64,000 bases of DNA from Humulus lupulus (lineage: Eukaryota > Streptophyta > Magnoliopsida > Rosales > Cannabaceae). The stretch's first letter is position 1, and each line of letters begins with the position of its first letter. Of this stretch, positions 44,718-55,552 are shown one piece after another. The notes under the pieces are model-generated. The model did not search any database. It was not told where the DNA came from and saw nothing but the letters and a program-made list of their open reading frames with translations. The stretch lies in the NCBI RefSeq assembly GCF_963169125.1, contig NC_084800.1:54234866-54298865 (forward strand), read 5' to 3'. The translations under genes and the position numbers were made by a program.

Positions 44718-45717
44718 GCCTTAGCCCGACACTCGCCTGGATGGCATCTCTTGCACCTTATGCACTCTGGATAAGTCCTCCATGTATCACCGCCTCCCTG
44801 ACGGCCACCCTGAGTACCCCGACCTCTCCTATCAGGACCGGGAACGGTCGAAGCCTTAGGGGTTTTCCTCTTTAAATCACTGGGGCCTCCGCCCCTACCT
44901 GAACCAGAATATGGAGGCATCGCCCTGCGACCCTCCCTCCTCACAACACTCTCTCTCCATATCTTATTCTCCGCTTCCTCAGCGGTAAGAGCCTTCTCCA
45001 CAGCCTGGGCATAAGTTGTCCCTCCAGAAACTGTGGTAATTCTCACATCTCAGGCTATCATAGCATTCAGCCCTCTAATAAAACTATCCTGCCTAGCTGC
45101 ATCAGTAGGCACAAGATCTGGTGCGAACTTCGCAAGTCTGTCAAACTTCAAGGCATATTCTGTAACTGTCATACTACCCTGAACCAGCCCCACGAACTCA
45201 TTTATCTTTGCTGCCCTAATGGCAACATTATAATACTTCTGACTAAACAAGTCCTTAAACCCCTCCCAAGTCAATGCAGAAACATCTTTAGTCTATGATG
45301 CCACCTCCCACTAGATTCGGGCATCCTCTCTCAGCATATAAGTGGCACAGGCCACCCTGTCATGTCCTTCGACCCTCATGAAATCAAGAATGGGAGTGAT
45401 CATAGTCATCCACTGCTCAGCCTTCAGTGGATCTGGTCCTCCCTCAAAGATCGGGGGCTGTTGCTTCCTGAACCGCTCATACAACGGTTCCCACTTGTTC
45501 CCGATCTCAACTGGTTGCGCTACCAGTACCACTGCAGGTGGCACAATAAGGGAAACACTCCCAGATGGAGCCTGCTGCAGAATTCGAATCTGTTCATCTT
45601 GGCTCTGAAGCTGAGCCTGCATGTCTGCCATTAACTGCTGCCAATTCTCAGGGACTGGCGGAGGGGTCTGGCCCTGATCATCATCTCTAGCCCCGGACCT
45701 GCCGGCTAGCCGCGTGG
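44609..45717 (-). pseudogene. Element B gag
   Basis: From the truncated N-terminus (TRLAGRSGARDDDQGQTPPP) the frame runs through FRKQQPPIFEGGPDPLKAEQ, then TWEGFKDLFSQKYYNVAIRA, a basic linker (RREGRRAMPPYSGSGRGGG) and one CCHC zinc knuckle (CYVCGVVGHLRKDC). Stops at 45311 and 45293 (TAG) and 45050 (TGA) break it. Typical chromovirus gag begins only slightly upstream of 45717, so very little coding sequence is lost there. Confidence 0.88.
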
Positions 45718-47361
45718 ATTTTGAGACGGTGGCTGGAGTTGGTAAATGATTATGATTGTGATATCCTACACCATCCTAGGGAGGCTATTGTAGTGGTTGA
45801 TGCATTGAGTCAGAAAGGCCCAGGACAGTTGTTCATTTCGAGACAGATATCTGATAAGCTAGCTGAGGAAATGACTAGAGTGGGTATAGAGTTGGTGGTT
45901 GGTCGGTTAGCCAACATCACTCTTCAGTCTATACTCCTTGAGAGGATCAAGGAGGCACAGGGGAATGATACTTAGTTGAGAGGATACAGAGAGAATGTCT
46001 TAGTCGGAGCGGCTAAGGACTTTTCTATCTCGGAGATGGGATTACCGAAGTATAAGGGTCGGATCTGTATTCTGATGGATTCTGATATCCGGCGAGAGAT
46101 CTTGGATGAATCGCATACCACTCCCTATTCTTTGCATCCAGGTACGACGAAGATGTACCAAGATTTGAGAGTCTTGTACTGGTGGTCGGGTATGAAGAGG
46201 GATGTGGTGGATTATGTGGCCAAGTGCTTAACGTGTCATAAGGTTAAGGCTGAACACCAGAGGCCAGCATTGCTATTGCCGCCTCTAGGGATTCCATAGT
46301 GGAAGTTGTAAGATGTCACCATGGACTTCGTGGTTGGTTTACCGAAGACTGTGGGATAGCATGACTCGGTGTGGGTGATTGTGGATAGGTATACCAAGTT
46401 CGCCCACTTTTTACCTGTCAGGACGACTTATACTATGGTGCAGTATGCCGAGTTATATGTGAAGGAAATTGTTCGACTTCATGGGGCTTCAAGGTCGATA
46501 GTATCCAACAGAGACCCCACCTTCACCTCCAAGTTTTGGGAGAGTTTGCAAAAGGCTATGGGCACGCAGTTGCGGTTTAGTACCACTTATCATCCTCAGA
46601 CAGATGGACAGTCTGAGAGGACGATTCAGATACTGGAAGAAATGCTACGAGCCTGTGTGCTAGATTTTGGGGGATCTAGGAGTAAGTATCTCCCTTTGAT
46701 TGAGTTCTCATACAATAATAGTTATCAGGGGACTATCGGAGTGGCTTTGTACGAGATACTATATAGGAGGAAGTACAGATCACCTATTCATTGGGATGAG
46801 ATGGGTGGGAGGAGATATTTGGGTCCTGAGATGGTTTAGAAGACCAACGAGGCGATTGAAAAGATTAGAGCTCGAATGATCGCCTCTCAGAGTCGCCAAA
46901 AGAATTACTCGGACATGAAACGTAAGAGCGTTGAATTTCAGGTCGGTGACCATGTGTACCTTAGGGTTTCACCTTTGAGGGGAGTGAAACGGTTTGGTAT
47001 CCGGGCCAAGCTGAGCCCTAGGTTTGTTGGCCCCTTTGAGATTCTGGAACGGGTTGGAGAGGTAGCTTACAGATTGGCGATGCCTCCAGGCTTATTAGGA
47101 GTTCATGATGTTTTTCACATGTCCATGCTCCAGAAGTATGTATCAGATTCGACGCATGTTCTAAGTTATGAGAATTTGGAGCTGGAACAGGATTTATCTT
47201 ATGAGGAGAAGCCGGTTCAGATTCTCGATCGTACGGATAAAGTTTTGCAGAACAAGACCATCGCATTGGTGAAAGTGTTGTGGAGGAACAACAAGGTTGA
47301 AGAGGCGACGTGGGAACTTGAATCAGTGATGCGGGAGCGGTATCCCGAGTTGTTCAGGTAA
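45718..47361 (+). pseudogene. Tekay fragment C: RNase H end, integrase, chromodomain (plus strand)
   Basis: It begins inside RNase H (RRWLELVNDYDCDILHH...DALSQKGPGQL) directly at the junction with element B. It continues through the zinc-binding region (HTTPYSLHPGTTKMYQD...CLTCHKVKAEHQRP), the integrase core (VWVIVDRYTKFAHFLPVR, RSIVSNRDPTFTSKFW with Asn where siblings have the catalytic Asp, TDGQSERTIQILEEML) and the chromodomain-like end VKVLWRNNKVEEATWELE. Stops at 45973, 46297, 46309, 46357 and 46837. Three of these are Gln in sibling A and two are Glu. Confidence 0.9.
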
Positions 47362-47396
47362 TTTCGAGGATGAAATTTCTGTATGGAGGGGATAGT

Positions 47397-49553
47397 TGCA
47401 TCGTCCCAAATTTGCTAATAAGGCTTAAGGCCTTGATTAGCGTGCCTGCAGGGCAATAAGTGATTTATTATGTTAATGTGTGAAATTGATGAGTATGTGA
47501 TTAGAGATGCATGTTTAGGTGAATTAATTATGCATGTAGGCCCCGTTTGGTTATTAGGGGCATGCTTGTAATTTTAGCCCATTGGGGGCATACATGTAAT
47601 TATTGTGATATATTTATGTTGCACGATCGGAGACAGTCCTAGAGAGCGGTTGGCTAGAAAGTCACAACGGGGTCGAATACCTGACTCGGGGCGAGTCGAG
47701 GGGTATTTCGGGCATCAGACGTTTTATGGGGTTATCAGGGCATACATGTAATTATTGTGATATATTTGAAGTTAGTACGTTTAGGAGGGAATATCGGGGA
47801 AATTTACCATTTTTCCCCCGGGGACGTTTTTGGTACCCCGAGCCTTTGAGGTAACCTTAGAGACTTAAGTTAAATAAAACAAAAGAAGTATTCAAAAACT
47901 AAGGGAAACCGACCCAAGCATCTCTCTCTCTCTTTCTCTCCTTCAGTTCTCTCTTTTGAGTTTGAAGATTTTGATGAATTAGAGAATTGACAAGCTTAGC
48001 TCTTAAGGGATTGAAGCTGGCTGTGATTGAGGGTTAGCTCAGGGCCAAGTTATCTGATTGAGGTAAGGATTCTAGCACTTAATTGTCTAAGTTATGTTGA
48101 TTTTTCTGCTGGTATTTCAAGGTTTTGATTGTGAGCTAGGTGAAGGATCATTCTTAAGTTTTAGATGAGGTTTGGGGTTAATTCTTGTTAGGTTTTGTAG
48201 CTGAGATTGTAGTAGAGCTTCTGTGATGATTGACTTGAATCGTTGGATTGATTTTGGGGTAAATTAGCTAGGTATTGGAGGTAAAAATGGAGGATTTTTC
48301 TGGGTTTGAATGGTCGGGCTGCGGCATTGTTCTTGCTGAGCCGTGACCCTCTAGAACAAGTTGGAGGCCAGGAAGAGGGGCGGGCCGCAGCACACCCTAG
48401 CTTGGGCCGCGGCGTGCCTGCCCTGTTTTGGGGTTGGGGGTTTCTAGTTGACGCGGGCCGCGACATGGGTTCATGGGGTCACGACAGTTAGTGTGTTTTT
48501 GGGCTTCAAGGTGGTTTTAGGCTCGGGAATCGAAAAGTTAAGGCTCGGGATGAATTTTATCACCCGGATTGATAGAATTCAAGGTCCCGGAGACTAGAAT
48601 TATGACCCAAAGCTATTAAATGGATTAGAACTTGATGGATGGATGTTGTTGATACGTTGTGACTAGGTTTTTAGTGAGGCTTGGACTAGGGGACTATGCC
48701 TGGGACATCAGTGCTTGGAAAGCTCGGGACACAGGTAAGAAAACTACTGTACCCGTAGAACAGGGCAAGGCCCTATAGTTTGTGTTGCAGGGCACGAACC
48801 TATATGATTGTGTTGTAGGGCGTAGCCCTATTGACTCTGTTTATACGTGTTTAAGTATTTTTTTAGTTATGCTATGTGTGCATATATGTGAATGAACGAC
48901 AAGAGCTGGGAATGGCGTAGGCCAAGAACAGTTATGGCCGAGAACTGCAAGGGGCCGGGAGCAGCGTTTAGCATGCGGAGTGCGAGTTGCCAGGGTGAAA
49001 CCGTAAAGGATACCTAGGATATTCTCATGGTGTAGACTGCGGACCTAGGGCCTGGTAAAGCACTTGGGACGGCATGGTCGTATGTGTTGAACCTATTGGC
49101 AGTTTGATTATATGTTGAATGAAAGATATACATATGTTATTTGTTTGTGTGAGTTTTCTTGCTGGGCTTCGACTCACGGGTGCTCTATGGTGCAGGTAAA
49201 GGCAATGGGAAAGTCAACAACCCATGAGTACGAAGAGCATGAAGCGAAGTGTACATGTTTGGCCTACCTGGCCGCCACGGCCAGGGGTATTTATGGAAGA
49301 TGTCTGTATTAAACCTAGTTTTGTCGTTTAGTCGACTTTAACTACATTTTTTTGGAGTTATAAATATTTCTAAACAGTATTTTGGGATCCCAAATGTTAA
49401 ACACTTTATAAGTTTTCAATGAATAGATATATTTTCAAATAATGTGACTTTGGTTATGGTTTAGCTACACTTTTGTCTTAAAACATCGGTTAGCGAGTTA
49501 ATTGCACGTTTATGACTCACTTAGTAACGTCTCTAAGGAAGTAGGGCATTACA
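47397..49553 (+). repeat. Tekay-like LTR C (3' LTR, plus orientation, 2,157 bp)
   Basis: It follows a GGAGGGGATAGT purine tract and runs TGCATCGTCCC...GTAGGGCATTACA. It contains a CT microsatellite near 47923-47941, GGGCCGCGGC motifs near 48380-48460 and the CTCGGGGCGAGTCGAGGGG block. It abuts LTR D directly at 49554. Confidence 0.85.
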
Positions 49554-51208
49554 CGACCTATAACAGATATAATCATAACCGCATAATGCATAACAAGTAT
49601 TCAATGGTAGCGCATACAAGCATGCATAGCCAGATATTCTCAGATACATATATGTTTACATTAATAAGATATTTATCAACAAGGGTTTAAACCCCGTTCA
49701 CAACTCGGGTGCTGTTTTCTTACCTCAAGTCTCGAGCAACTAGCATATGCCAACTCCGAGCACAATCCCTAATCCTGAGTCATTGCGGTATATTCTAGTC
49801 ATAATGCGATAATGGATGATCGTTAAAATCCTAAACCAATTAAAAGCTTTGGAATAAAATAATAGCCTCTGGGACTTCTATTTCTACTAAACTGGGTAGT
49901 AGAAATCGTCCTGAGTGCTTATGTTTAAATCCCCGAGCCCAAAAACCTATTTTGGCTTAGGCTGCCTAGGTGGGCCACGACCTGGCCCTAAGGGTCACGG
50001 TGCGCCCCCAAGTCAGAGGCGCCAGCCCTCAATTCCCAATGGTAGGCGGGCCACGACTGGCCCCTTAAGGTCCGCAACGCGCCTGCAAAACAACAAGCCC
50101 CCAGGGATCCTGGGGTCACACGGGCTGCAGCGCCCATGAACTGGGCCGCGGCGTGCCCTAGTGAACCCATAAATCCTGGGGCTTTTCAGCGTTTTCTCCA
50201 AGCTTGTCCCACCAGAATTCATTACAATTCCAAACCTAAACCAAAACTATACCTCACAAACATTTCTAAAAATTTTAGCCATCATATAACCCTAAAAAAT
50301 TAAACCAAACCATTACCACAACCCAAAATCCAAACCTAGAGTTTAGAACTCAAGAACACCAAAACCAAGCTGAAAATTCAATCAAGAACAGAGAAATTCA
50401 CTTACCCCTACTGCAGATTACGACCCTGAGTTTATCCTCCAGTGATCCTAGCTTGATTCCTCAGTCCCCAAGCTTACAATCTTCAACCTTTGGCACCAAT
50501 CCTCCAAGAAATCCACTACCTTTGATACACACCAAGGGGAAAAGAGCAAACCGACTAGGGAGCGAGAATGAGAGGTTTTGTCTTGATTCCTTGTGTCTGC
50601 AAGCTTCTAGTGCCTAAGTTACCTAAGGCAAGTCTATCTTCTTACTAAAAAGACCATAATGCCTCTTAGTACACCCTTATCTTCTAATGCCCCCGAGGGA
50701 AAAAACGTCATTAGGCACCTTCCCTGCTAACCCTCTAATTGTTTTATAAATTTCCATTTAATCCAGACATGCTCAATTAATCACCAAATAATTTCACATT
50801 AACCAATAAATCCTAAACACGCTCTAAGTCCCCAAAATACCCCTTGGCTCGCCCCGAGCCGGGTATTGGACCCCGTTGTTACTATTCCGCTAATCTGCTC
50901 ACTAAGATCGTCTCGGACCACACATCTCAAATATATCCCCATAACACTGGGGTCTCACTCACAATACATACATAATTCAAACTTACCCTCAACAGGTCAA
51001 AAATTACAATTATGCCCGCCTTGACTAGAACAGGCCCACATGCATATTTAATACTCATAAACATGCATATATATATTCATATTATCATTTAAATCATGTA
51101 AATCACGTAGTCACACATTTAATTAGTTCATTTCACACATATATCCAATTATGCCCTCCAGGCACAATAATCATGACACAGCCTTAATAACCAATTCAGG
51201 ACGTTACA
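49554..51208 (-). repeat. Tekay-like LTR D (minus orientation, truncated)
   Basis: It ends CAGGACGTTACA on the plus strand at 51208, the minus-strand start of a Tekay-type LTR. It contains the complementary CTCGCCCCGAGCCGGGTATT block and GGGCCGCGGCGTG near 50142. Its outer end is missing where LTR C begins. No coding region belongs to it within the window. Confidence 0.75.
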
Positions 51209-51752
51209 ATATTTCTTATCGTCGAATGTTATGAGCATGATCATTTAGATTTAGGACACGGAAAATGTAAGTATTGGAGGTTCTATCAAATTTTGTTTTA
51301 TCAACTTATAAGGCTAATCAGATAAGTGAGAATTTATTCATTTTAAGGTTGTATTTTTAATTTTGAGAGAATAAGAATTTTTCAATCTTTTAATATTTAA
51401 TTATAACTAAGATTTTTCTTTTGGTTATAAGATTGACAAGTCATTTTGAACCACCAATTACTTCACTACATTTTTTTATTTGTTTGACATTTACTTTTGT
51501 TATAATTTATTTCTATTAATTTATATAGCTTTATTATTGTATTATCCTAACTTATTATATAAATTACTATTTACAGTGAAAGTACTCAAGTTATACAAAA
51601 TGTTCAATGCATCTCTTTTTTATGTCAGCGGCCCATAGTTTAGTTTATTATACCCTTAAGCTAGGCATTAAACTTTCTTTTTCTCATTATTTTAATTTTA
51701 CACTCATAATAAATAGATGATTTATTTAAACAATAAAAATTGTTAATAATTA
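51209..51752. other. AT-rich stretch, nothing recognised
   Basis: Non-coding AT-rich DNA between the Tekay mosaic and a small Helitron. It does not continue T1, so the T1 gag side is lost or lies elsewhere. Confidence 0.5.
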
Positions 51753-52044
51753 TCTATATACCTATAAACTTATATAAAGATTGGGTTAAAGAAGAGGTCA
51801 ATCTTTCCAATATTGATCTCATATTTTCCCATTTATTTAGTTTTCTCAATTGATTCTTTTATCACTGATCAATAAAAACTATTTTTGTTATATTTTAATT
51901 TAAACAATAAATATAATAAACACTAAAATATTAATATACTAATTTTTTTACCAAACACATTATTAGACAAATATGAAATTCCTTAAATATATATAATTGT
52001 AAAATTATTATATATACTGCACAAAGCGCGACTTCATTTTCTAG
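51753..52044 (+). mobile_element. Short non-autonomous Helitron (292 bp)
   Basis: The 5' end TCTATATACCTATAAACTTA, followed by TATAAAG, is preceded by A. The 3' end GCACAAAGCGCGACTTCATT, then TTCTAG, is followed by T. The GCGC hairpin is degenerate but in the right place before CTAG. Interior is AT-rich and non-coding. It resembles the larger Helitron end at 21198-21225. Confidence 0.65.
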
Positions 52045-52591
52045 TTTAAAATAAATTAGGACTAAAACTTGTTAAATAATAGCTTTGAATTTGCGTGTGA
52101 AGTTATATAAAACCGAAGTAATATCCTTTTATTTTTGTTTCGGTACATTATAGTTTAAAATTACTTTTTTCTTTCTTTCTTTCTTCTACAAATTAAGTTA
52201 AATTTGTGTTTTCTAGTAGTGGTTTGATATGTTTGTTAATGTATGTAACACTTTTGTTACTAAGTTTCTTAGTAATCAAACTGTGAATTATTATGTTTCA
52301 TCTGCCTATATTGCATATAGGAGATTTCTCTTCCCTTCGCCTTTTTCAATCCATAGTTGGCCTTTTCCCTTTTAACCTAAACTTAGATGTTTATCTCCCT
52401 CTCTCCAGTCCTTTAGGTCTGTCTTCCCCCCAAATTCTCTCTGTCATGGATTCTACTCTCTCTTTGCCCAAACCTTGAGATGGACCTTTGGAGCACAACG
52501 ATATCTTCACAGTCTCAGCTTTGGTGCTGGGTTTGAATTGGTGCGATGGTCGAGTAGTTGGGATGGGGCTCACGGCTTGGTCGATAGTTTG
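52045..52591. other. Unassigned region
   Basis: From about 52300 composition becomes more balanced, with short open frames on both strands, one including a CATGGATTCTACTCTCTC start. No family is recognised and the frames are interrupted. Confidence 0.4.
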
Positions 52592-52778
52592 GTGCCATGT
52601 TGTGTAGTTTATCTTGTGTCTTTTGAAGCTAGTTTTTGTGCCATGTATGATGGATTATCTTGTGCCTTTTGAGGCTAGCTTTATGAAAGGCTGTGTGGCT
52701 TGTTTGTATGTCTTTTGAGGCTAGTTTTGTGCCATCGTCCTCCTCATCGTCGACTCATGCTACTTTTGCGCCTTCTAA
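52592..52778. repeat. ~46-bp tandem repeat, three to four units
   Basis: Units end in CTTTTGARGCTAGTTTT and begin with TGTGCCATG. Clear unit ends occur near 52637, 52683 and 52729, and a fourth diverged unit ends CCTTCTAAGGCTAA. Open frames across it are short. Confidence 0.7.
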
Positions 52779-53037
52779 GGCTAATGATGACACCTTCATA
52801 TTCAAAGACTTCAAACATAAGTTTTATTTTATTACAGTATTATTAAAAAAAAATTGTCTAAGATTCTTCTTCCATAAATATATATAGATACTCTAAAATC
52901 CAAAACATTTCTTTTAACCTTAATTTTAAAAAATTACTTATCTTTGTTGGTTTGTGATACATTTATTTTATTGCCATAATGAACAAACTAGATGTAAAAG
53001 TGACACTTTCAGCTTTGGAGACTACACAGATAAGTCC

Positions 53038-53437
53038 GTTAGTACTCACCGTTAACTGCCCGATAAGTTACTACATGACACATATGGATTTTGAGATAAT
53101 TTTAGACTAAATTCTTTAAATACTATAAACATCATTTTAATTTTAAACAATCTAAAAGATTATTAGAAACTAATTAATAATATGGATTTTGGGATGATTT
53201 TGAGTTTCAATTTTAATTTGGGTTTTGAATTTGTAAATTTTAGTTTTATTAATTAGTTCTTAATAATCTTTTAGATTTTTTTAAATTAAAATGATGTTTA
53301 TAGTATTTATTGAATTTAGGGATATTGACGGTGATAATACATAAATTATTTATAAAGTTACACTTTAATACCTAAATTTACAAGTATAAAAATGTGCAAC
53401 GCGGATACTTAACGCGCAGTTAACGGTGAGTACTAAC
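53038..53437. mobile_element. Inverted-repeat (foldback) element, 400 bp
   Basis: The outer arms 53038-53058 and 53417-53437 are a perfect 21-bp inverted repeat containing TACTCACCGTTAACTG. Inner arms 53111-53180 and 53247-53316 pair over about 70 bases with few mismatches. The whole block can fold into one long hairpin. It overlaps the TIR element at 53319-53543. Confidence 0.75.
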
Positions 53438-53543
53438 AGTTGCACCAAAATTGTAGATTTATGTATTATTACCACAAAAAAAGGATTTGGGAATTAAAGT
53501 GCGAATTTTGAAATTTTTTGGATATTATCGCCACCAATATCCC
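53319..53543. mobile_element. TIR MITE, GGGATATTG...CAATATCCC
   Basis: The left end GGGATATTGACGGTGATAAT and right end ATTATCGCCACCAATATCCC are near-perfect inverted repeats. 225 bp and non-coding. The flanking target duplication is not clear. It contains the right outer arm of the larger inverted repeat, so the two structures are nested or one derives from the other. Confidence 0.6.
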
Positions 53544-53881
53544 AACACATACTAAAGTTCTATTGTCTAAATTCTGCGGGCTTCTCTGTCTCATGTTTTG
53601 GTTGTAATTTATGGCCCTGTTTGGCATGATTTTGGAAGAACTTTTGAAGTCTTAAAGTTACTTTTAGGTGTGTTTGGATGAAATATAGAAAGATTTTTTT
53701 TAATTTAAAAGAGTTTTTTAGAGAAGCAGTGACTCACCAACTTCTTCAGGAAGGACTTTTATAAAAAGATGGGAAGTTATTTTCTTGTTTTAATGAATCT
53801 TTCATAATACCTTTTTACCCCTATTTTTTATAAAAGAAAAAAATAAATTACATATTTATCCTAAATTGTGCAGATAACGGT
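53544..53881. other. Intergenic sequence, possible hAT-type MITE remnant
   Basis: GGCCCTGTTTGGCATGATTT near 53612 and GTGTGTTTGGATGAAATATA near 53670 are phrases typical of hAT-like MITE ends, but no paired end was found. No coding region. Confidence 0.35.
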
Positions 53882-54855
53882 TGTAGAATACTATTTATCG
53901 AGTTTTTCAGAAACTATAATTATAAAAGATAAGAGAGCTTAGAAAGTGAAGAGTGTAGATTATAACACAAGGAGTTTTACGTGGTTGGGGGCATTAAAGA
54001 GCCTTAGTCCATGAGTCGATTGTATTAGAGATTTTAGGAGCTTTAGTAATGAAGTTTCTCTAAGTTTGAGCAGAGTGTATGCTTACAAGAGAAAAAGAAG
54101 ATCATTTTCCCAGTGCACAACTGTTCATATTTATAGGCAGTTGAGTGCTCTGGGTTTGGGCCAGAATAATCCGGGCCCAATAAGAGTACAAACACTATTT
54201 GCTCACTGATGGAGGCTTAATACAAAGGATTTTAATAACTAAAATGCACTAATCAGGGCCCACTAGGCCGACCTGAGCGTAACCACGCTATAAGACTGAC
54301 AACAGCACGCAACTACAGTCATGTTCGCGTGGGCTTTGAAGGAGATCTAGGGGACATGATTCGTCACAGTAGTGGCAGTACAATTATGAAATGACGGCGT
54401 ACATTCTGTATGTAACCTCTTCTGCAGGTTAGTTATGGGGACAATACTCTATGTTTTTCGGGGTGATGTCAGTATCGACGGCAGCTTATCGCGCCCACCT
54501 AGGCACCTGATCCAGGTTCATTTACTAACATCCCTCTTCGTTTACTCAGATTGTGGTTCGTTTACCAGGATCCAGGTTCATCCATGGTCGTCCCGGTCTA
54601 TTTTTAGACTAGGAGGAAACGATATCTTCATCACACTCGGGCGACACTGGATGAAAGGTCCGGGAACATGTAACATGCCAACTTCATGGTCCCGAATTTT
54701 ATTCCGGGACACCGTTTGGGCTTTACTGATATTTGGGCAGCCACAGCTCACTCCTTCCTCGCCTATTGGGCCTGATTTGGGCCTTAAGTCCCTTCAGGGT
54801 GGCCCATGGACTCAGTATGCAGAGCCGCGAATGAAGGGAGGAAACGGGGATAACA
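53882..54855 (-). repeat. T2 3' LTR (borders approximate)
   Basis: It starts TGTAGAATACTA and ends GGGGATAACA. On the minus strand a GGCGGGTAAA purine-rich string precedes TGTTATCCCC, mirroring the T1 arrangement. It shares the ACGTGGTTGG and TTAGTCCATGAGTCGAT blocks with T1's ACGTGGTTCA and CTAGTCCACGAGTCAA. Repeated GGTTCRTTTAC words occur at 54515-54580. Confidence 0.55.
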
Positions 54856-55480
54856 TTTACCCGCCAAGTCTTCATCTGTGCTCGCGCAGTGGAGGCTTGC
54901 TTCCATTCCTGGATCAATTCTCGACATCCTGGTTTGTTCCCCAGGCGACGAGCTCGCTTTCGTGGGGGATTGATTGTTGGGAACTTGTATAAAAAGCATT
55001 TGCGTTAACATCCATGATCAAATCCCAAAGGCTCGGTTCATTTACCAGGCCCCTGGTTCGTTTACGAGGGCCTAAGTCCATTTACTTTAAGGCCGTTTGG
55101 ATGTCCCTCAACCTTTTAGTTTCATCATGCTACACACACGTGTTTCCCTATAACTAGTGCTTCAATAATACTCGCGCCTGGCACGTTAGGAGAATATCTC
55201 TTGGTTATCGTGTTGGCAACCAAAAGTCAGCGTAAATTCCGAAGTGTCCCATTTGCACGAACGGATCCTTTATTATTTCTACATCATTGAGGATCGTTGG
55301 ATGAGATGACTTTTGAAATGCCTTCCCTTTGGAACGTTGGATCGGAGTGGCGCGGATTGCGATTTGGGGAATCTACGATCTGATACTCGAGTGGGCTAAT
55401 TAAAACCTCTGCATGATCCGGGACCGTCCGATGTGGGGGGTAGTTCTGAACCGTTAGATCAAAAACATGTTTTTGCTCCT

Positions 55481-55487
55481 TATAAGT
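55481..55487 (+). promoter_or_regulatory. Putative TATA box of the T2 antisense gene
   Basis: TATAAGT in CTCCTTATAAGTACCCTC is about 70 bases upstream of the ATG at 55553, with an A/C-rich leader (AACAAACAAACCCACAGAG) between. Inferred from position. Confidence 0.45.
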
Positions 55488-55552
55488 ACCCTCAGACTTT
55501 CATTTAGAAACTTTACACCTTCTGAACAAACAAACCCACAGAGAGAACTTTT

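Larger units (their letters stand above)
40150..45717 (-). mobile_element. Tekay-like element B (5'-truncated, partial 3' LTR)
   Basis: On the minus strand it has nearly complete gag, protease, reverse transcriptase, RNase H, integrase and chromodomain, then the first ~1.07 kb of its 3' LTR (41215 down to about 40150). It is there replaced by fragment A. At the gag end, near 45717, it is joined head to head with plus-strand fragment C. No 5' LTR and no target duplication are present. Confidence 0.85.

Noticed and set aside
52293..52887. Short plus-strand frames that might be a gene
   Set aside because: They are interrupted, partly built of a 46-bp tandem repeat, and match no family I recognise.
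54955..54990. GTGGGGGATTGATTGTTGGG resembling a plus-strand copia polypurine tract and LTR start
   Set aside because: No matching LTR body, LTR end or copia coding sequence follows in plus orientation. It is probably chance within the T2 3' region.
54435..54992. 185-codon frame in the T2 LTR
   Set aside because: It lies within LTR sequence, has no recognisable domain and extends across the LTR border.
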